Shown piece by piece: positions 1 to 6,725 of a stretch of DNA of 12,628 bases; position 1 is the stretch's first letter; each line of letters opens with the position of its first letter. The stretch is from Deinococcus marmoris (GTDB taxonomy: Bacteria; Deinococcota; Deinococci; Deinococcales; Deinococcaceae). Made by a program: the position numbers and the translations under genes. The notes under the pieces are model-generated. The model did no database searches and had not been told where the DNA came from. It saw nothing but the letters and a program-made list of their open reading frames with translations. The DNA lies in assembly GCF_001949125.1 (NCBI RefSeq), contig NZ_MSTI01000117.1, positions 1 to 12,628 of the forward strand, read 5' to 3'.

Positions 1-245
1 TGCAACGTCTGGAAAGCGTGCTGGCGCATTACCCGGCAGAGCCGACGGGTACTCCAGGTGGCGTGATTGAAAAAGCGGCTGAGCGCCGAGGGGGATTTGA
101 CGGTGGCCCGTTCCGGCAGAGGTCTACCGGAACCATCAAGCAACAGGTCAAGGAAGACCTCGAAGGATTCCCGGTGTTGCTTGCGAGAAAAGCAAGGCAG
201 AATGTCAGAATAAAGCCGTCTGGAGCGCGATTCTTTTGGGTACAC
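1..245 (-). pseudogene. IS4-superfamily transposase, N-terminal part, runs off the left edge
   Basis: The minus strand is open from an upstream stop near position 250 to the window edge. It encodes a typical transposase N-terminus with the segments ESFEVFLDLLLDG, GRPLPERA and KSPSALSRFFNHATW. The last one resembles [19 protein letters not shown] in the transposase at 2283, so both belong to the same superfamily and should lead into a DDE catalytic core outside the window. No good ATG or ribosome site is visible; a GTG at 245 is only the first possible start, and translation may really begin nearer position 200. Plus-strand frames over the same bases are open but look like shadows. Whether the gene is intact beyond the edge cannot be told, so it is marked as probably incomplete. 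Confidence 0.6.
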
Positions 246-275
246 ACCTCACTATGGGGCCGAAAGTGCGTTCCA

Positions 276-304
276 GACATCCTTTTGCAAAACTGCAAGA
301 TGTC
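276..304. repeat. imperfect palindrome at the junction of two transposase fragments
   Basis: The outer arms are GACATC and GATGTC, and nested inside them are TTGCA and TGCAA, with a few unpaired bases. It lies exactly where recognisable sequence of one transposase fragment ends and the leader of the next begins. It may be the terminal end of the inserted IS or a hairpin in its leader. The other end of that element is outside the window, so an inverted-repeat comparison is not possible here. Confidence 0.4.
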
Positions 305-559
305 AGTTAAGAAAAAGTCGCTGTCCAGTTGAGGGTCGTGGATACATCGTCCCAGACGCTTTTTCTTGGCCTCTGGGGAGCTGGTCCCAGGCATGGCCTG
401 GGACCATTGCTGCTGATTGGTGGTGCGCTGCTCGATCAGCGCACAGAACACATCCTGGACGCGTTGCAAGGTGTCGCGCCGCAAAAAGGGGAAGCGCTCT
501 TTCACAATGGTTCGGACAGTTTTCAGCAGGTACGCTGCCAGCAGAACGGTATTTTTCAA
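298..559 (-). pseudogene. IS4 transposase N-terminal fragment
   Basis: Reading leftwards from a TTG at 559, about 85 codons match the N-terminal domain of Deinococcus-type IS4 transposases. Examples are AAYLLKTVRTIVKERFPFL, then ALIEQRTTNQQQWSQAMPG and SSPEAKKKRLGRCIHD. The last two align with AMIDARSVNHHDLSAHLPG and STPQAKKRCADRTFRDD in the transposase at 7849. After residues FFLTDIL, near position 300, similarity stops and the frame continues as noise, so the catalytic core is missing. The break coincides with the start of the other transposase piece (1-245) and with an imperfect palindrome at 276-304, which suggests one IS landed inside or deleted into another. The exact start is uncertain because a stop codon lies only five codons upstream of the TTG. 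Confidence 0.7.
505..523 (+). repeat. 19-bp inverted repeat, copy 1
   Basis: The 19 bases CAATGGTTCGGACAGTTTT occur here, and their exact reverse complement is at 750-768. This copy is inside the transposase fragment, where on the minus strand it encodes KTVRTIV. Similarity stops abruptly on both sides of the 19 bases. By a rough estimate (window size squared against 4 to the 19th) a match this long is not expected by chance. Confidence 0.7.
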
Positions 560-1001
560 CCGTTGCCCGAATTAAACTCAATCCGACACCGACACCTGGA
601 TTGATATTATTTATTTGCCCTGCCAGACAGCCCTGTTGATCAATCGGAGACACATCACCTGAATACAGAACATTCTGTGTCCAGCAGAGCCTTGAACGTC
701 TCGCGACACCTCACTTTTTCTCCTCTCCATCCAGCACGCGACGCCACCCAAAACTGTCCGAACCATTGCTTTCAGAAGATCGGCGAAATTGATAGTGTCG
801 ACGAAGGCGGTTTCTTCTTGTCTCATAACTCCAAGAAGCCGCCTTTTGCCGTCCCAGACTGCAACCAGATACTCAAACGGCAAAAACGCTGTTCAGGACG
901 CTGCCAACATCAAGTTGTCCGGTACTGCAAGTGCAAAGATCTCCAGAAGGAGTTTAAGGCGCGCAGCCCGAGTTCTCCAAGAGACCTGGACCAGCCAGCG
1001 G
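560..1001. other. stretch without a supported gene, likely decayed DNA
   Basis: No reading frame here has a ribosome site plus recognisable protein. On the minus strand, two stretches have somewhat coding-like composition: about 611-890, including the segment EETAFVDTINFADLLKA, and about 907-1008, including ARLKLLLEIFALAV. They are in different frames and broken by stops, so I read them as possible remnants of an unidentified gene. Near 581-594 a short CCGACACCGACACC repeat could mark the outer end of the transposase fragment at 298-559, but this is not testable in the window. Confidence 0.35.
750..768 (-). repeat. 19-bp inverted repeat, copy 2
   Basis: Exact reverse complement of 505-523, in opposite orientation and about 225 bp away. 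The surroundings are not recognisable as the same transposase. It may be a scrap of a second IS copy left by deletions or a short dispersed repeat of this genome. Confidence 0.7.
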
Positions 1002-1115
1002 CTACCGTACCGTGAACATCCTGTCGCCGTACTGAGGCTTGATACCCACCCCGTCGTCCCGCACCAGCACTGCCCAGCTCAGTTCCTGAACCAGCCAGAA
1101 CTTTCGCTGTGTCAC
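1002..1115 (-). CDS. possible small gene or C-terminal remnant, 37 residues, unidentified
   Basis: From a GTG at 1115 the minus strand encodes 37 residues, including VQELSWAVLVRDDGVGIK and PQYGDRMFTVR before a TAG stop. Third codon positions are mostly G or C over nearly the whole length, which in high-GC DNA favours real or recently real coding sequence. No purine-rich ribosome site precedes the GTG. The frame remains open further upstream into the DUF2259 gene on the other strand, where it is only a shadow. It is divergent from the DUF2259 gene, with the two starts 13 bp apart. It could be the tail of a gene destroyed by the neighbouring rearrangements. I do not recognise a family. Confidence 0.3.
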   Translation of the reverse strand: MTQRKFWLVQELSWAVLVRDDGVGIKPQYGDRMFTVR

Positions 1116-1128
1116 ACTGGAAGGCACT

Positions 1129-1917
1129 ATGGACCCACTGCGTTGTCTGGCCGCTGCACTGACCACCATGCTGCTGAGCGCCAGTTTGGCTTCAGCCAAC
1201 CCCTTCATCGTCCCGGACAAAACCACTGCTGATGTCTACGGCTGGTCACCGGACGGACGCTACGTCGCCTTCGTCGAGACCACCGTACTCGACTCCAGCA
1301 GCGGAGCAGTGCACAGCGAACTCAACATCGTCGACAGCGCTACCAACACGCTGCTGAACAACTACAGCCTGGAAAGCGAACCCGCAAATGGCCTGGTCAA
1401 CGAGCAAGAGCTGTACCAGCGCACGGTACGCGGGGTACTGGAAAAAGGCGGAGGACGGCTGGCAGAACTCAGGATTGCCTATAACCGTCCCGGCACCGTG
1501 CTGTGGCAATCCAAGCTGCAAAAAGCGCAGACGATGAGCAAGCTGGCCACAGCAGCCGACACACAGCAGACATTCAAGGTGCTGGTGCATGACCGGACAT
1601 GGACCTTCCGTCTGAGCACTTTCGATTACGCGGTCAATTCAGTGTGCCCCACCAACGGAGCGGCCTATCCAGCGCGCGGCCTAGTGCTCAGTGTCAGCGC
1701 GGTGATGCCGCTGAACACGGTGATGATCACCACCCTACAAAAAGACGGCGCAGCACTGCCCGCCACACGTCAGTGTGCCGAGATCTACCGTCCCACTGAG
1801 GTGCGCGTGCAGGGCAATTACATGTCGGTGCTGCTGGCCGTAACCCATCCCAGTGGATCAAACGGCTACAACACTGTCAACTACATGCTGGTCACAGGCA
1901 TCCGGCCCACCCGCTAA
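1129..1917 (+). CDS. secreted DUF2259-type protein
   Basis: A 262-residue protein with a clear N-terminal signal peptide: hydrophobic core AAALTTMLLSASLASA, with probable cleavage just before NPF. Directly after it comes YGWSPDGRYVAFVETTVLD, then HSELNIVDSATNTLL. This pattern of 'SPDGRY.AF.E' followed by a 'IVD.AT' strand is what I associate with DUF2259 (predicted secreted proteins), and the length fits. Two later cysteines (CPTNG and RQCAEIYRP) could form a disulfide. The protein is expected outside the cytoplasmic membrane and its function is unknown. GGAAGG at 1119-1124 is a good ribosome site, four bases before the ATG. The gene stands alone: it is convergent with the gene remnant at 2021-2203 and flanked by IS debris on both sides. 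It shows no truncation. Confidence 0.8.
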   Translation: MDPLRCLAAALTTMLLSASLASANPFIVPDKTTADVYGWSPDGRYVAFVETTVLDSSSGAVHSELNIVDSATNTLLNNYSLESEPANGLVNEQELYQRTVRGVLEKGGGRLAELRIAYNRPGTVLWQSKLQKAQTMSKLATAADTQQTFKVLVHDRTWTFRLSTFDYAVNSVCPTNGAAYPARGLVLSVSAVMPLNTVMITTLQKDGAALPATRQCAEIYRPTEVRVQGNYMSVLLAVTHPSGSNGYNTVNYMLVTGIRPTR

Positions 1918-2020
1918 CCCTCCGTCTTCCTCTGTCCAATGCGAAGGGCTGTATTGCTTTAACTGGTCTCACGGCAGACTGAGGGCAGGATCAGACTCAC
2001 GGTGCTGCCTTCCGTCGTAC

Positions 2021-2203
2021 TCAATTGGGAAGCGTCAGATAGCCTGGCGGCACGGGCGGCGGCGCATTCAGATAAGGGAGAATGCGCTTTGCGTCCTCGT
2101 CCACCTGCTGACCGAGGCTGACCTGAGTGACGCTCCCCACCACCGTTGTGGAGACCCGCAGGGCCTGCGGCGGCGTCACATCGAAAGGCTGAACGGGAAG
2201 GGC
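2021..2203 (-). pseudogene. C-terminal remnant of an unidentified minus-strand gene
   Basis: About 60 codons on the minus strand read as strongly coding, ending with a TGA at 2021-2023. The segments include QPFDVTPPQALRVSTTVVG, VTQVSLGQQVDEDAKRIL and a proline-rich end NAPPPVPPGYLTLPN. A TAA at 2204-2206 closes the frame just upstream, and the left end of the IS at 2218 follows about a dozen bases later. The rest of the gene is therefore missing. No continuation was found on the far side of the IS (3388-3545), so this is not a simple clean insertion: sequence was lost as well. The alternating hydrophobic and polar pattern suggests beta strands. I do not recognise the family. Confidence 0.5.
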
Positions 2204-2217
2204 TTAACCTGGCGAAG

Positions 2218-2240
2218 GGCAATACTCAGGAGTTGCACCT
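2218..2240 (+). repeat. left terminal inverted repeat of the IS
   Basis: It pairs with 3365-3387. The conserved core is AATACT-C/T-AGGAGTTGCACCT. The outermost base cannot be fixed without a target duplication, and the true edge could be as far in as 2221. Confidence 0.75.
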
Positions 2241-2282
2241 GCATAAGGATGGCGAAGCGCTCCCAGCCGGGAGAATCTGGGA

Positions 2283-3379
<1,097 letters not shown>

Positions 3380-3442
3380 GTATTTCCGCGTGTCCTACCA
3401 GCGTTAAAAATTGCCGTATAGGAGGATCAGCCTGCCCTGAAA

Positions 3443-3470
3443 TCCTGTGATATGGCCGATTACAACAGGA
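3443..3470 (+). repeat. left dif-like recombinase site, 11+6+11 bp
   Basis: Left arm TCCTGTGATAT, centre GGCCGA, right arm TTACAACAGGA. The reverse complement of the left arm, ATATCACAGGA, matches the right arm at 8 of 11 positions, giving the two inverted binding arms and 6-bp centre typical of tyrosine recombinase core sites. Extended to 32 bp (through AATAT), it matches 5938-5969 at 26 of 32 positions without gaps. It sits 56 bp beyond the end of the IS at 2218-3387. Confidence 0.5.
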
Positions 3471-3545
3471 ATATTCCCTTAGCGTAGGTTTCGGTTCTGA
3501 TTCTCAGGTCAGGCCAAGGACAGCGGACGCCGCCGAGGCTCGTTT

Positions 3546-3812
3546 ATGAACACGGCCCCGAAGAAGCTGGAGGCCTTGAAGGAGCGCCACGCCCGCACCA
3601 CGGTCAAGGTGCGCTATGACGCCGAGACGCACGAGGTGCGCATCACCCTGCCGGACACGCTGGACGGTGCGCTGTTTGGGGAGGGCGACTACACGCTGGA
3701 AGTGCTGCGCGGGAAGACCAGCCGGGTCAAGTTGCGCGAGCATGACGCCGAGGCCGTGGAAGGCAAGCGGCAGGCAGGGCCAGAACCTGAGTTGGCCGAG
3801 AACACTTCTTGA
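3546..3812 (+). CDS. small hypothetical protein, 88 residues
   Basis: The protein is highly charged and has no signal peptide or membrane segment. The middle (TTVKVRYDAETHEVRITLPD, then LDGALFGEGDYTLEVLRG) looks like a run of beta strands, while the tail EGKRQAGPEPELAENTS is probably disordered. I do not recognise a family. A second, decayed copy of the LPxxLDGALFGE segment lies at 4874-4960. The start at 3546 has only a weak GAGG upstream. The gene follows the left recombinase site by 75 bp, so it is the first gene of the candidate module. Codon composition (GC-rich third positions) supports real coding. Confidence 0.65.
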   Translation: MNTAPKKLEALKERHARTTVKVRYDAETHEVRITLPDTLDGALFGEGDYTLEVLRGKTSRVKLREHDAEAVEGKRQAGPEPELAENTS

Positions 3813-3827
3813 CGTCGGGAAGCAGGG

Positions 3828-3974
3828 TCAGCCCTCGTTCAAGAAGGTGAGCAGAGCCGCCAGCCGCTCTGCCATGACCCTTCTGGTCAAGTGATGGCGG
3901 CCCCAGAAATCAGCGTCCCGCCGATCCGATGCCTCCGGCTACCGCACGATGCCCCATAGTTCAGCCGCCTTCAT
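3828..3974 (-). pseudogene. small minus-strand gene with an in-frame TAG
   Basis: From an ATG at 3974 the frame reads MKAAELWGIVR, then TAG at 3941-3939. It continues in the same frame as PEASDRRDADFWGRHHL and MAERLAALLTFLNEG to a TGA at 3828. Both halves look coding and share one frame, so a CAG-to-TAG change in a 48-residue gene is a simple explanation. The start is 18 bp from the ATG of the plus-strand gene at 3992, so the two would share a divergent promoter region. If not a pseudogene, the second half could begin at its own ATG (the M of MAERL), which has AGAAGGG just upstream. No family recognised. Confidence 0.4.
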
Positions 3975-3979
3975 GAGCT

Positions 3980-3985
3980 TAAAAT
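3980..3985 (+). promoter_or_regulatory. -10 element for a leaderless start of the 3992 gene
   Basis: TAAAAT lies six bases before the ATG at 3992, and no ribosome site fits in between. That is the arrangement of leaderless mRNAs, which are common in Deinococcus. The -35 region is not clear. Confidence 0.45.
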
Positions 3986-3991
3986 GAAGAC

Positions 3992-4237
3992 ATGACACAC
4001 CAAGGGAGCCTCCTGCCAGCCCCTACCACCTGTGACTGGGCCCTGACCCCGGACGACTACCGGTTGATGGCCGATCTCCTGCTGGAACATCTCGAAGCCA
4101 ACAATCTGCGCGACGAGCGGCTCGAAGGCCTGGTCAACCGCCTGTATGTCCTGGCCGTCCGGGCCAGTCACCTTGACGCGCAACCGTCGCTTGAAGACCG
4201 GTCTGCCCAACCGGCACATCACCCCGCCACGGACTGA
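3992..4237 (+). CDS. small hypothetical protein, 81 residues
   Basis: A mostly helical, acidic protein: LTPDDYRLMADLLLEHLEAN and LRDERLEGLVNRLYVLAV look like two amphipathic helices, followed by a polar tail. There is no signal peptide or cysteine motif, and I do not recognise a family. The TAAAAT box just before the ATG suggests leaderless transcription. It lies in the candidate module between the 88-residue gene and the response-regulator pair, in the same direction as both. The helical pair could serve protein-protein contact, but that is a guess. Confidence 0.6.
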   Translation: MTHQGSLLPAPTTCDWALTPDDYRLMADLLLEHLEANNLRDERLEGLVNRLYVLAVRASHLDAQPSLEDRSAQPAHHPATD

Positions 4238-4307
4238 ACCGCTGCACAGTTGAGACGACGTTGAAGGCCCATTCACCCGGCGTTGTCCCAGTGGGGCGGA
4301 CGTTCTC

Positions 4308-4313
4308 TACGCT
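4308..4313 (+). promoter_or_regulatory. possible -10 element before the 4319 gene
   Basis: TACGCT ends five bases before the ATG at 4319, with TTGTCC at 4283-4288 as a possible -35 (19-bp spacer, slightly long). No ribosome site is present, again consistent with a leaderless transcript. Confidence 0.35.
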
Positions 4314-4318
4314 GGGGT

Positions 4319-4510
4319 ATGGACGACGATCAGTGGATTGACAGCGGCCTGTGTACCGTCTCTGCGGCTCGCGTCGAGCAGGTGCGCGTCTGGCTCGAAC
4401 AGGTCATGCGCCGCCGCCCTAAGCTGGACGCCTGGGAGATGGAAGGTCAGGTGTTGCGCGACGCCCGGATGGACCGGCACAGAAACCATCCCCTCCAGGG
4501 AAGGGCATGA
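4319..4510 (+). CDS. small protein coupled to a response regulator, 63 residues
   Basis: I prefer the ATG at 4319 (MDDDQWIDSGLCTVSAARVE) because a TANNNT box lies just ahead; a TTG at 4283 would add 12 residues. The centre (ARVEQVRVWLEQVMRRRP) is an amphipathic helix, followed by a basic and acidic mixed tail. The stop overlaps the next start as ATGA (4507-4510), so translation of the receiver protein downstream is probably coupled to this gene and the two proteins are likely made in equal amounts. No histidine-kinase or DNA-binding motif is visible. It could be a partner or target of the receiver domain. No family recognised. Confidence 0.6.
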   Translation: MDDDQWIDSGLCTVSAARVEQVRVWLEQVMRRRPKLDAWEMEGQVLRDARMDRHRNHPLQGRA

Positions 4511-4869
4511 CCCGGGTGCTGCTGGTCGAGGACCACATGACGGACGTGTTGCTGTTGCGCGAACTGCTGTCGTTGATGGCCGTGGCGTGGACGCTTGAAG
4601 ATGTGCCGACGTTCGCAGAGGCCGTGGGGCGCTGGCCCGGCGGCGCGTTTGACCTGCTGGTGGTAGATCTGAATCTGCCGGATGGGCAGGGCCTAGAGCT
4701 GCTGGCCCGCGCGCTGGAACTGGCGTCAGGTGTTCCCGTCGTGGTGCTGAGCGGCCATCAGCATCCCGGGCTGGCCGCACAGGCGGTCCAGTTGGGGGCC
4801 AGAGGCTATGTGATCAAGGACCTGGAGGCCGCTGAACAACTGCACGACATCGTCGCGCAGTTGACTTGA
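4507..4869 (+). CDS. single-domain response regulator (CheY-like receiver)
   Basis: The 120 residues form one complete receiver domain and nothing else. The acidic pair is E8-D9 in VLLVEDH, the phosphoacceptor is D54 in LLVVDLNLPDG, the switch residue is S82 in VVVLSGH, and the conserved lysine is K104 in GYVIKD. All residues for Mg-dependent phosphorylation on Asp are therefore present. There is no output domain, so it should act by protein contact, as CheY or Spo0F do. No histidine kinase is encoded in the window. GGGAAGGG lies just before the ATG, which overlaps the stop of the preceding small gene. Finding it inside a putative integrative module is unusual; it could also be an ordinary orphan regulator of the host. 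Confidence 0.9.
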   Translation: MTRVLLVEDHMTDVLLLRELLSLMAVAWTLEDVPTFAEAVGRWPGGAFDLLVVDLNLPDGQGLELLARALELASGVPVVVLSGHQHPGLAAQAVQLGARGYVIKDLEAAEQLHDIVAQLT

Positions 4870-4873
4870 ACCG

Positions 4874-4960
4874 TCCGAGGTGCAGGGCGCGCTGCCCAAG
4901 GCCCTGGATGGGGCGCTGTTTGGGGAGGAAGACCGCGCCGCTGAGGAGACACTGGTCTAG
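4874..4960 (+). pseudogene. decayed second copy of the 88-residue gene's core
   Basis: The frame SEVQGALPKALDGALFGEED, ending at TAG 4958-4960, matches HEVRITLPDTLDGALFGEGD of the gene at 3546-3812. The DNA around CTGGATGGGGCGCTGTTTGG is nearly identical between the two. It starts right after the receiver gene's stop with no start codon or ribosome site and lacks both the N-terminal and C-terminal parts. The two copies bracket the intervening small genes, which suggests a partial tandem duplication or a recombination scar. Confidence 0.55.
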
Positions 4961-5002
4961 GGGAGTGACTAGGACTAGGAACCAAAACCTGCGCTAAGGA
5001 AT

Positions 5003-5860
5003 TCAGCGCTGCTCGCGCCGCCAGATTCGGAGTTCCGCGTCGGCTGAAGCATCGCTGATCTCTGCATACCGCAAGGTGGTCTGGATGTGGCGGTGGACCA
5101 GCCGCTTGCGGCTGATCCACAGACTTACGCCCCCATTGACCAGTTCCGTCGCATGGCTGTGGCGCAACTGATGCAGGGTGCAAAGCACGCCTGCGCTCGC
5201 GGCGTAGCTCTGCCAGCGCTCCTGCACACTCTGATACCGCAGCGGCCCACCGCGCCCGTTCTTCTGAGCCTGAAACAGCGGCCCATGTGTGTAGTCCAGA
5301 GACCGCAGGTACTTCCGCAGCCCATTGACCAGGCGGGGGTCATCAAGCAGCACTGTCCGGCGCTGCGCTCCCTTGCCCAGCACGGTCAAGTGTTCATCCC
5401 ACCTGGAAAGATCAAGATCGTCCAGGTGGATGTTCAGTGCCTCGCTGATCCGCAAACCTGTCTCGAAGACCAGCCGGAACAATAGGGTGTCCCGTGTCTG
5501 CCGCGCGGGAATGAAGGCAAAGACGCGCTCAATGTCGTCCCGACGCAGACCGCGCGGATGTGGTGGCGGAATTTTGGGGCGTTCAAGATGGCGGGTGGGA
5601 TCAAATTCTGGCCCGCCATGCTGCCGACTCCAGCGACAGAAGCGCTCGATGGCGGTCTGTTTGCGGTTCTGGGTAGACGCAGCCCACGAGTGGGCTGCAA
5701 AGTATGCTTCCAGAGCCACTCCATCCATCTCTCTGCCGCTGTCCTGCAACCAGCGCTGGAGGTGGGTCAGGTCCGCCCGGTAGGCCCGGACGGTGACCGG
5801 GCTGCGGTTCAGTCCCGTAAGGAACTGCTCAGCGGCGATTTGAAGGTCACTAGCTTCCAT
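5003..5860 (-). CDS. tyrosine recombinase / integrase (XerC/D-like)
   Basis: From the ATG at 5860 the protein has 285 residues. An N-terminal SAM-like arm-binding domain (about 1-90, VTVRAYRADLTHLQRWLQD) precedes a catalytic domain with the full set of active-site residues: R137 (ETGLRISEALN), K163 (VLGKGAQRR), H230 and R233 (LHQLRHSHATEL), H256 (RLVHRHIQTT) and Y265 (LRYAEIS). It should cut and rejoin DNA through a covalent phosphotyrosine and is about the size of XerC/XerD. A TTG at 5902 would add 14 residues, but I reject it because it overlaps a plausible -35 box. Two copies of a dif-like site flank the region, and a half-site touches this start, so self-regulation is plausible. The gene reads away from the nearer site, into the module. 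No excisionase gene is recognised. Confidence 0.92.
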   Translation of the reverse strand: MEASDLQIAAEQFLTGLNRSPVTVRAYRADLTHLQRWLQDSGREMDGVALEAYFAAHSWAASTQNRKQTAIERFCRWSRQHGGPEFDPTRHLERPKIPPPHPRGLRRDDIERVFAFIPARQTRDTLLFRLVFETGLRISEALNIHLDDLDLSRWDEHLTVLGKGAQRRTVLLDDPRLVNGLRKYLRSLDYTHGPLFQAQKNGRGGPLRYQSVQERWQSYAASAGVLCTLHQLRHSHATELVNGGVSLWISRKRLVHRHIQTTLRYAEISDASADAELRIWRREQR

Positions 5861-5871
5861 ACCTGTGATAA
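5861..5871 (+). repeat. third copy of the recombinase half-site, at the integrase start
   Basis: ACCTGTGATAA repeats the left arm of the 5938 site (10 of 11 bases) in the same orientation, 77 bp away, with no matching right arm. It touches the ATG of the recombinase gene. It could be an accessory arm-type site or an operator for self-repression. Confidence 0.4.
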
Positions 5872-5872
5872 G

Positions 5873-5902
5873 AGTAAATCCAGAGCCGCATTCCAGGATC
5901 AA
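5873..5902 (-). promoter_or_regulatory. possible promoter of the recombinase gene
   Basis: On the minus strand, TTGATC (5902-5897), an 18-bp spacer and TTTACT (5878-5873) form an acceptable -35/-10 pair. The half-site at 5861-5871 follows at once and would cover the transcription start, so binding of the recombinase there could shut the promoter off. A leader of only a few bases would result. Confidence 0.35.
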
Positions 5903-5937
5903 TTTCTGTCGTCAAATCCGCTGGCCGTCCTCCAGAT

Positions 5938-5965
5938 TCCTGTGATAAGGAAAATTAAAGCAGGA
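5938..5965 (+). repeat. right dif-like recombinase site, 11+6+11 bp
   Basis: Left arm TCCTGTGATAA, centre GGAAAA, right arm TTAAAGCAGGA. The arms are inverted relative to each other at 8 of 11 positions. The left arm differs by one base from that of 3443-3470, while the 6-bp centres differ at three positions. It lies 78 bp upstream of the preferred ATG of the tyrosine recombinase gene. Confidence 0.5.
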
Positions 5966-6036
5966 ATATAAGAAAGGAATATGGGGGCTTGATCCCTGTG
6001 GAACGGACGTCTTGAGCCAGACGGCACCCGTTTGAT

Positions 6037-6669
6037 TTAAGCGGTGGATTCCTCCCCATTTGGGCGGCTGACCTCGTAACACGCCAAAATATTGCCCGAT
6101 CCCTGCCAGGTGCGGGCGCTGAGCAGTTTCAGGGTCACGCCTGGCCTGCCCACGAACAGCGGCGTGCCCTCACCAGCAATTAGCGGAAAGATGACGAGGT
6201 GCAGTTCGTCGATCAGGTCATGGGTCAGCAGATGGTTCCAAAGTGTCCGGCCAGCGAATATGAAGATGTCCCCGCCCTCCTCAGCCTTGAGGGCCACCAC
6301 CGCTTCCACAGCGTCCGCCACGCCGATGATGCGGGTGTCGTTCCAGGGAGAGAGCTCCTCACGGGTGAGGTGATCGGACACCACCAGCTTTTTCATCCGC
6401 GCTTGCAGTCCGGCCATCTCCCGGCGGACGGGACTGGCCTCTGGATCATGCGGTATCCCCGTCCAGTACTGCATATTGTCCAGAAAATTGCGGCGTCCGT
6501 TGTACAGCAGAGTCTCCGCCGCCCGCATTCGCTCAGCCATGTATTCGTCGAAGTGCTGATCCCCCGTATAGTCCGGATGCAAATGGTCAAAGATGGCGTC
6601 CAGCTTGCGGTCTTTGCCCTCGTAGTAGCCGTCCAGCGTGACGAGATTCCCAACGATGAGTTTGCGCAT
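6037..6669 (-). CDS. RibD C-terminal / dihydrofolate-reductase-like family protein
   Basis: About 210 residues with the family's opening strand [20 protein letters not shown], a central segment [16 protein letters not shown], and the nucleotide-binding half [14 protein letters not shown] followed by [19 protein letters not shown]. This is the RibD C-terminal domain family: NADPH-binding, reductase-like proteins whose substrate is usually unknown. It is cytoplasmic, with no signal peptide. Two ATG codons are adjacent (6672 and 6669). AAGGAG lies 2 bases from the first and 5 from the second, so the second is slightly favoured. A consensus-like promoter lies upstream (6694-6722). The neighbouring VOC gene at 6937 is divergent; such pairs occur in detoxification or resistance regions, but no link is shown here. 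Confidence 0.85.
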   Translation of the reverse strand: MRKLIVGNLVTLDGYYEGKDRKLDAIFDHLHPDYTGDQHFDEYMAERMRAAETLLYNGRRNFLDNMQYWTGIPHDPEASPVRREMAGLQARMKKLVVSDHLTREELSPWNDTRIIGVADAVEAVVALKAEEGGDIFIFAGRTLWNHLLTHDLIDELHLVIFPLIAGEGTPLFVGRPGVTLKLLSARTWQGSGNILACYEVSRPNGEESTA

Positions 6670-6693
6670 CATGACTCCTTTTGGTATGTTACG

Positions 6694-6722
6694 AGCGTAA
6701 TACACAAGGGAAGTTCGGTCAA
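6694..6722 (-). promoter_or_regulatory. promoter of the RibD-like gene
   Basis: On the minus strand TTGACC (6722-6717), a 17-bp spacer and TACGCT (6699-6694) form a good sigma-70-type promoter. The ribosome site AAGGAG follows about 15 bases further on. Confidence 0.65.
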
Positions 6723-6725
6723 GTT

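Larger units (their letters stand above)
3443..5965. mobile_element. candidate tyrosine-recombinase module bounded by direct dif-like sites
   Basis: This 2.5-kb segment lies between two 28-bp sites in the same orientation (3443-3470 and 5938-5965). It contains a complete tyrosine recombinase at its right end, reading inward, plus several small genes and an orphan receiver domain. The layout (recombinase gene next to one end, unrelated small cargo, short palindromic boundary sites) is that of a minimal integrative element. Boundaries and mobility are inferred, since neither an empty site nor a circular form can be seen here. Alternatives are a resolution or inversion system of a plasmid, or two leftover target sites of a chromosomal recombinase. 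Confidence 0.45.

Noticed and set aside
3388..3545. Search for the missing N-terminal part of the gene whose tail lies at 2021-2203
   Set aside because: No frame on the minus strand here continues that coding sequence.
5087..5971. Several plus-strand open frames antisense to the tyrosine recombinase
   Set aside because: The minus strand has all catalytic residues of the recombinase; the opposite frames show only low-complexity, shadow-type composition.
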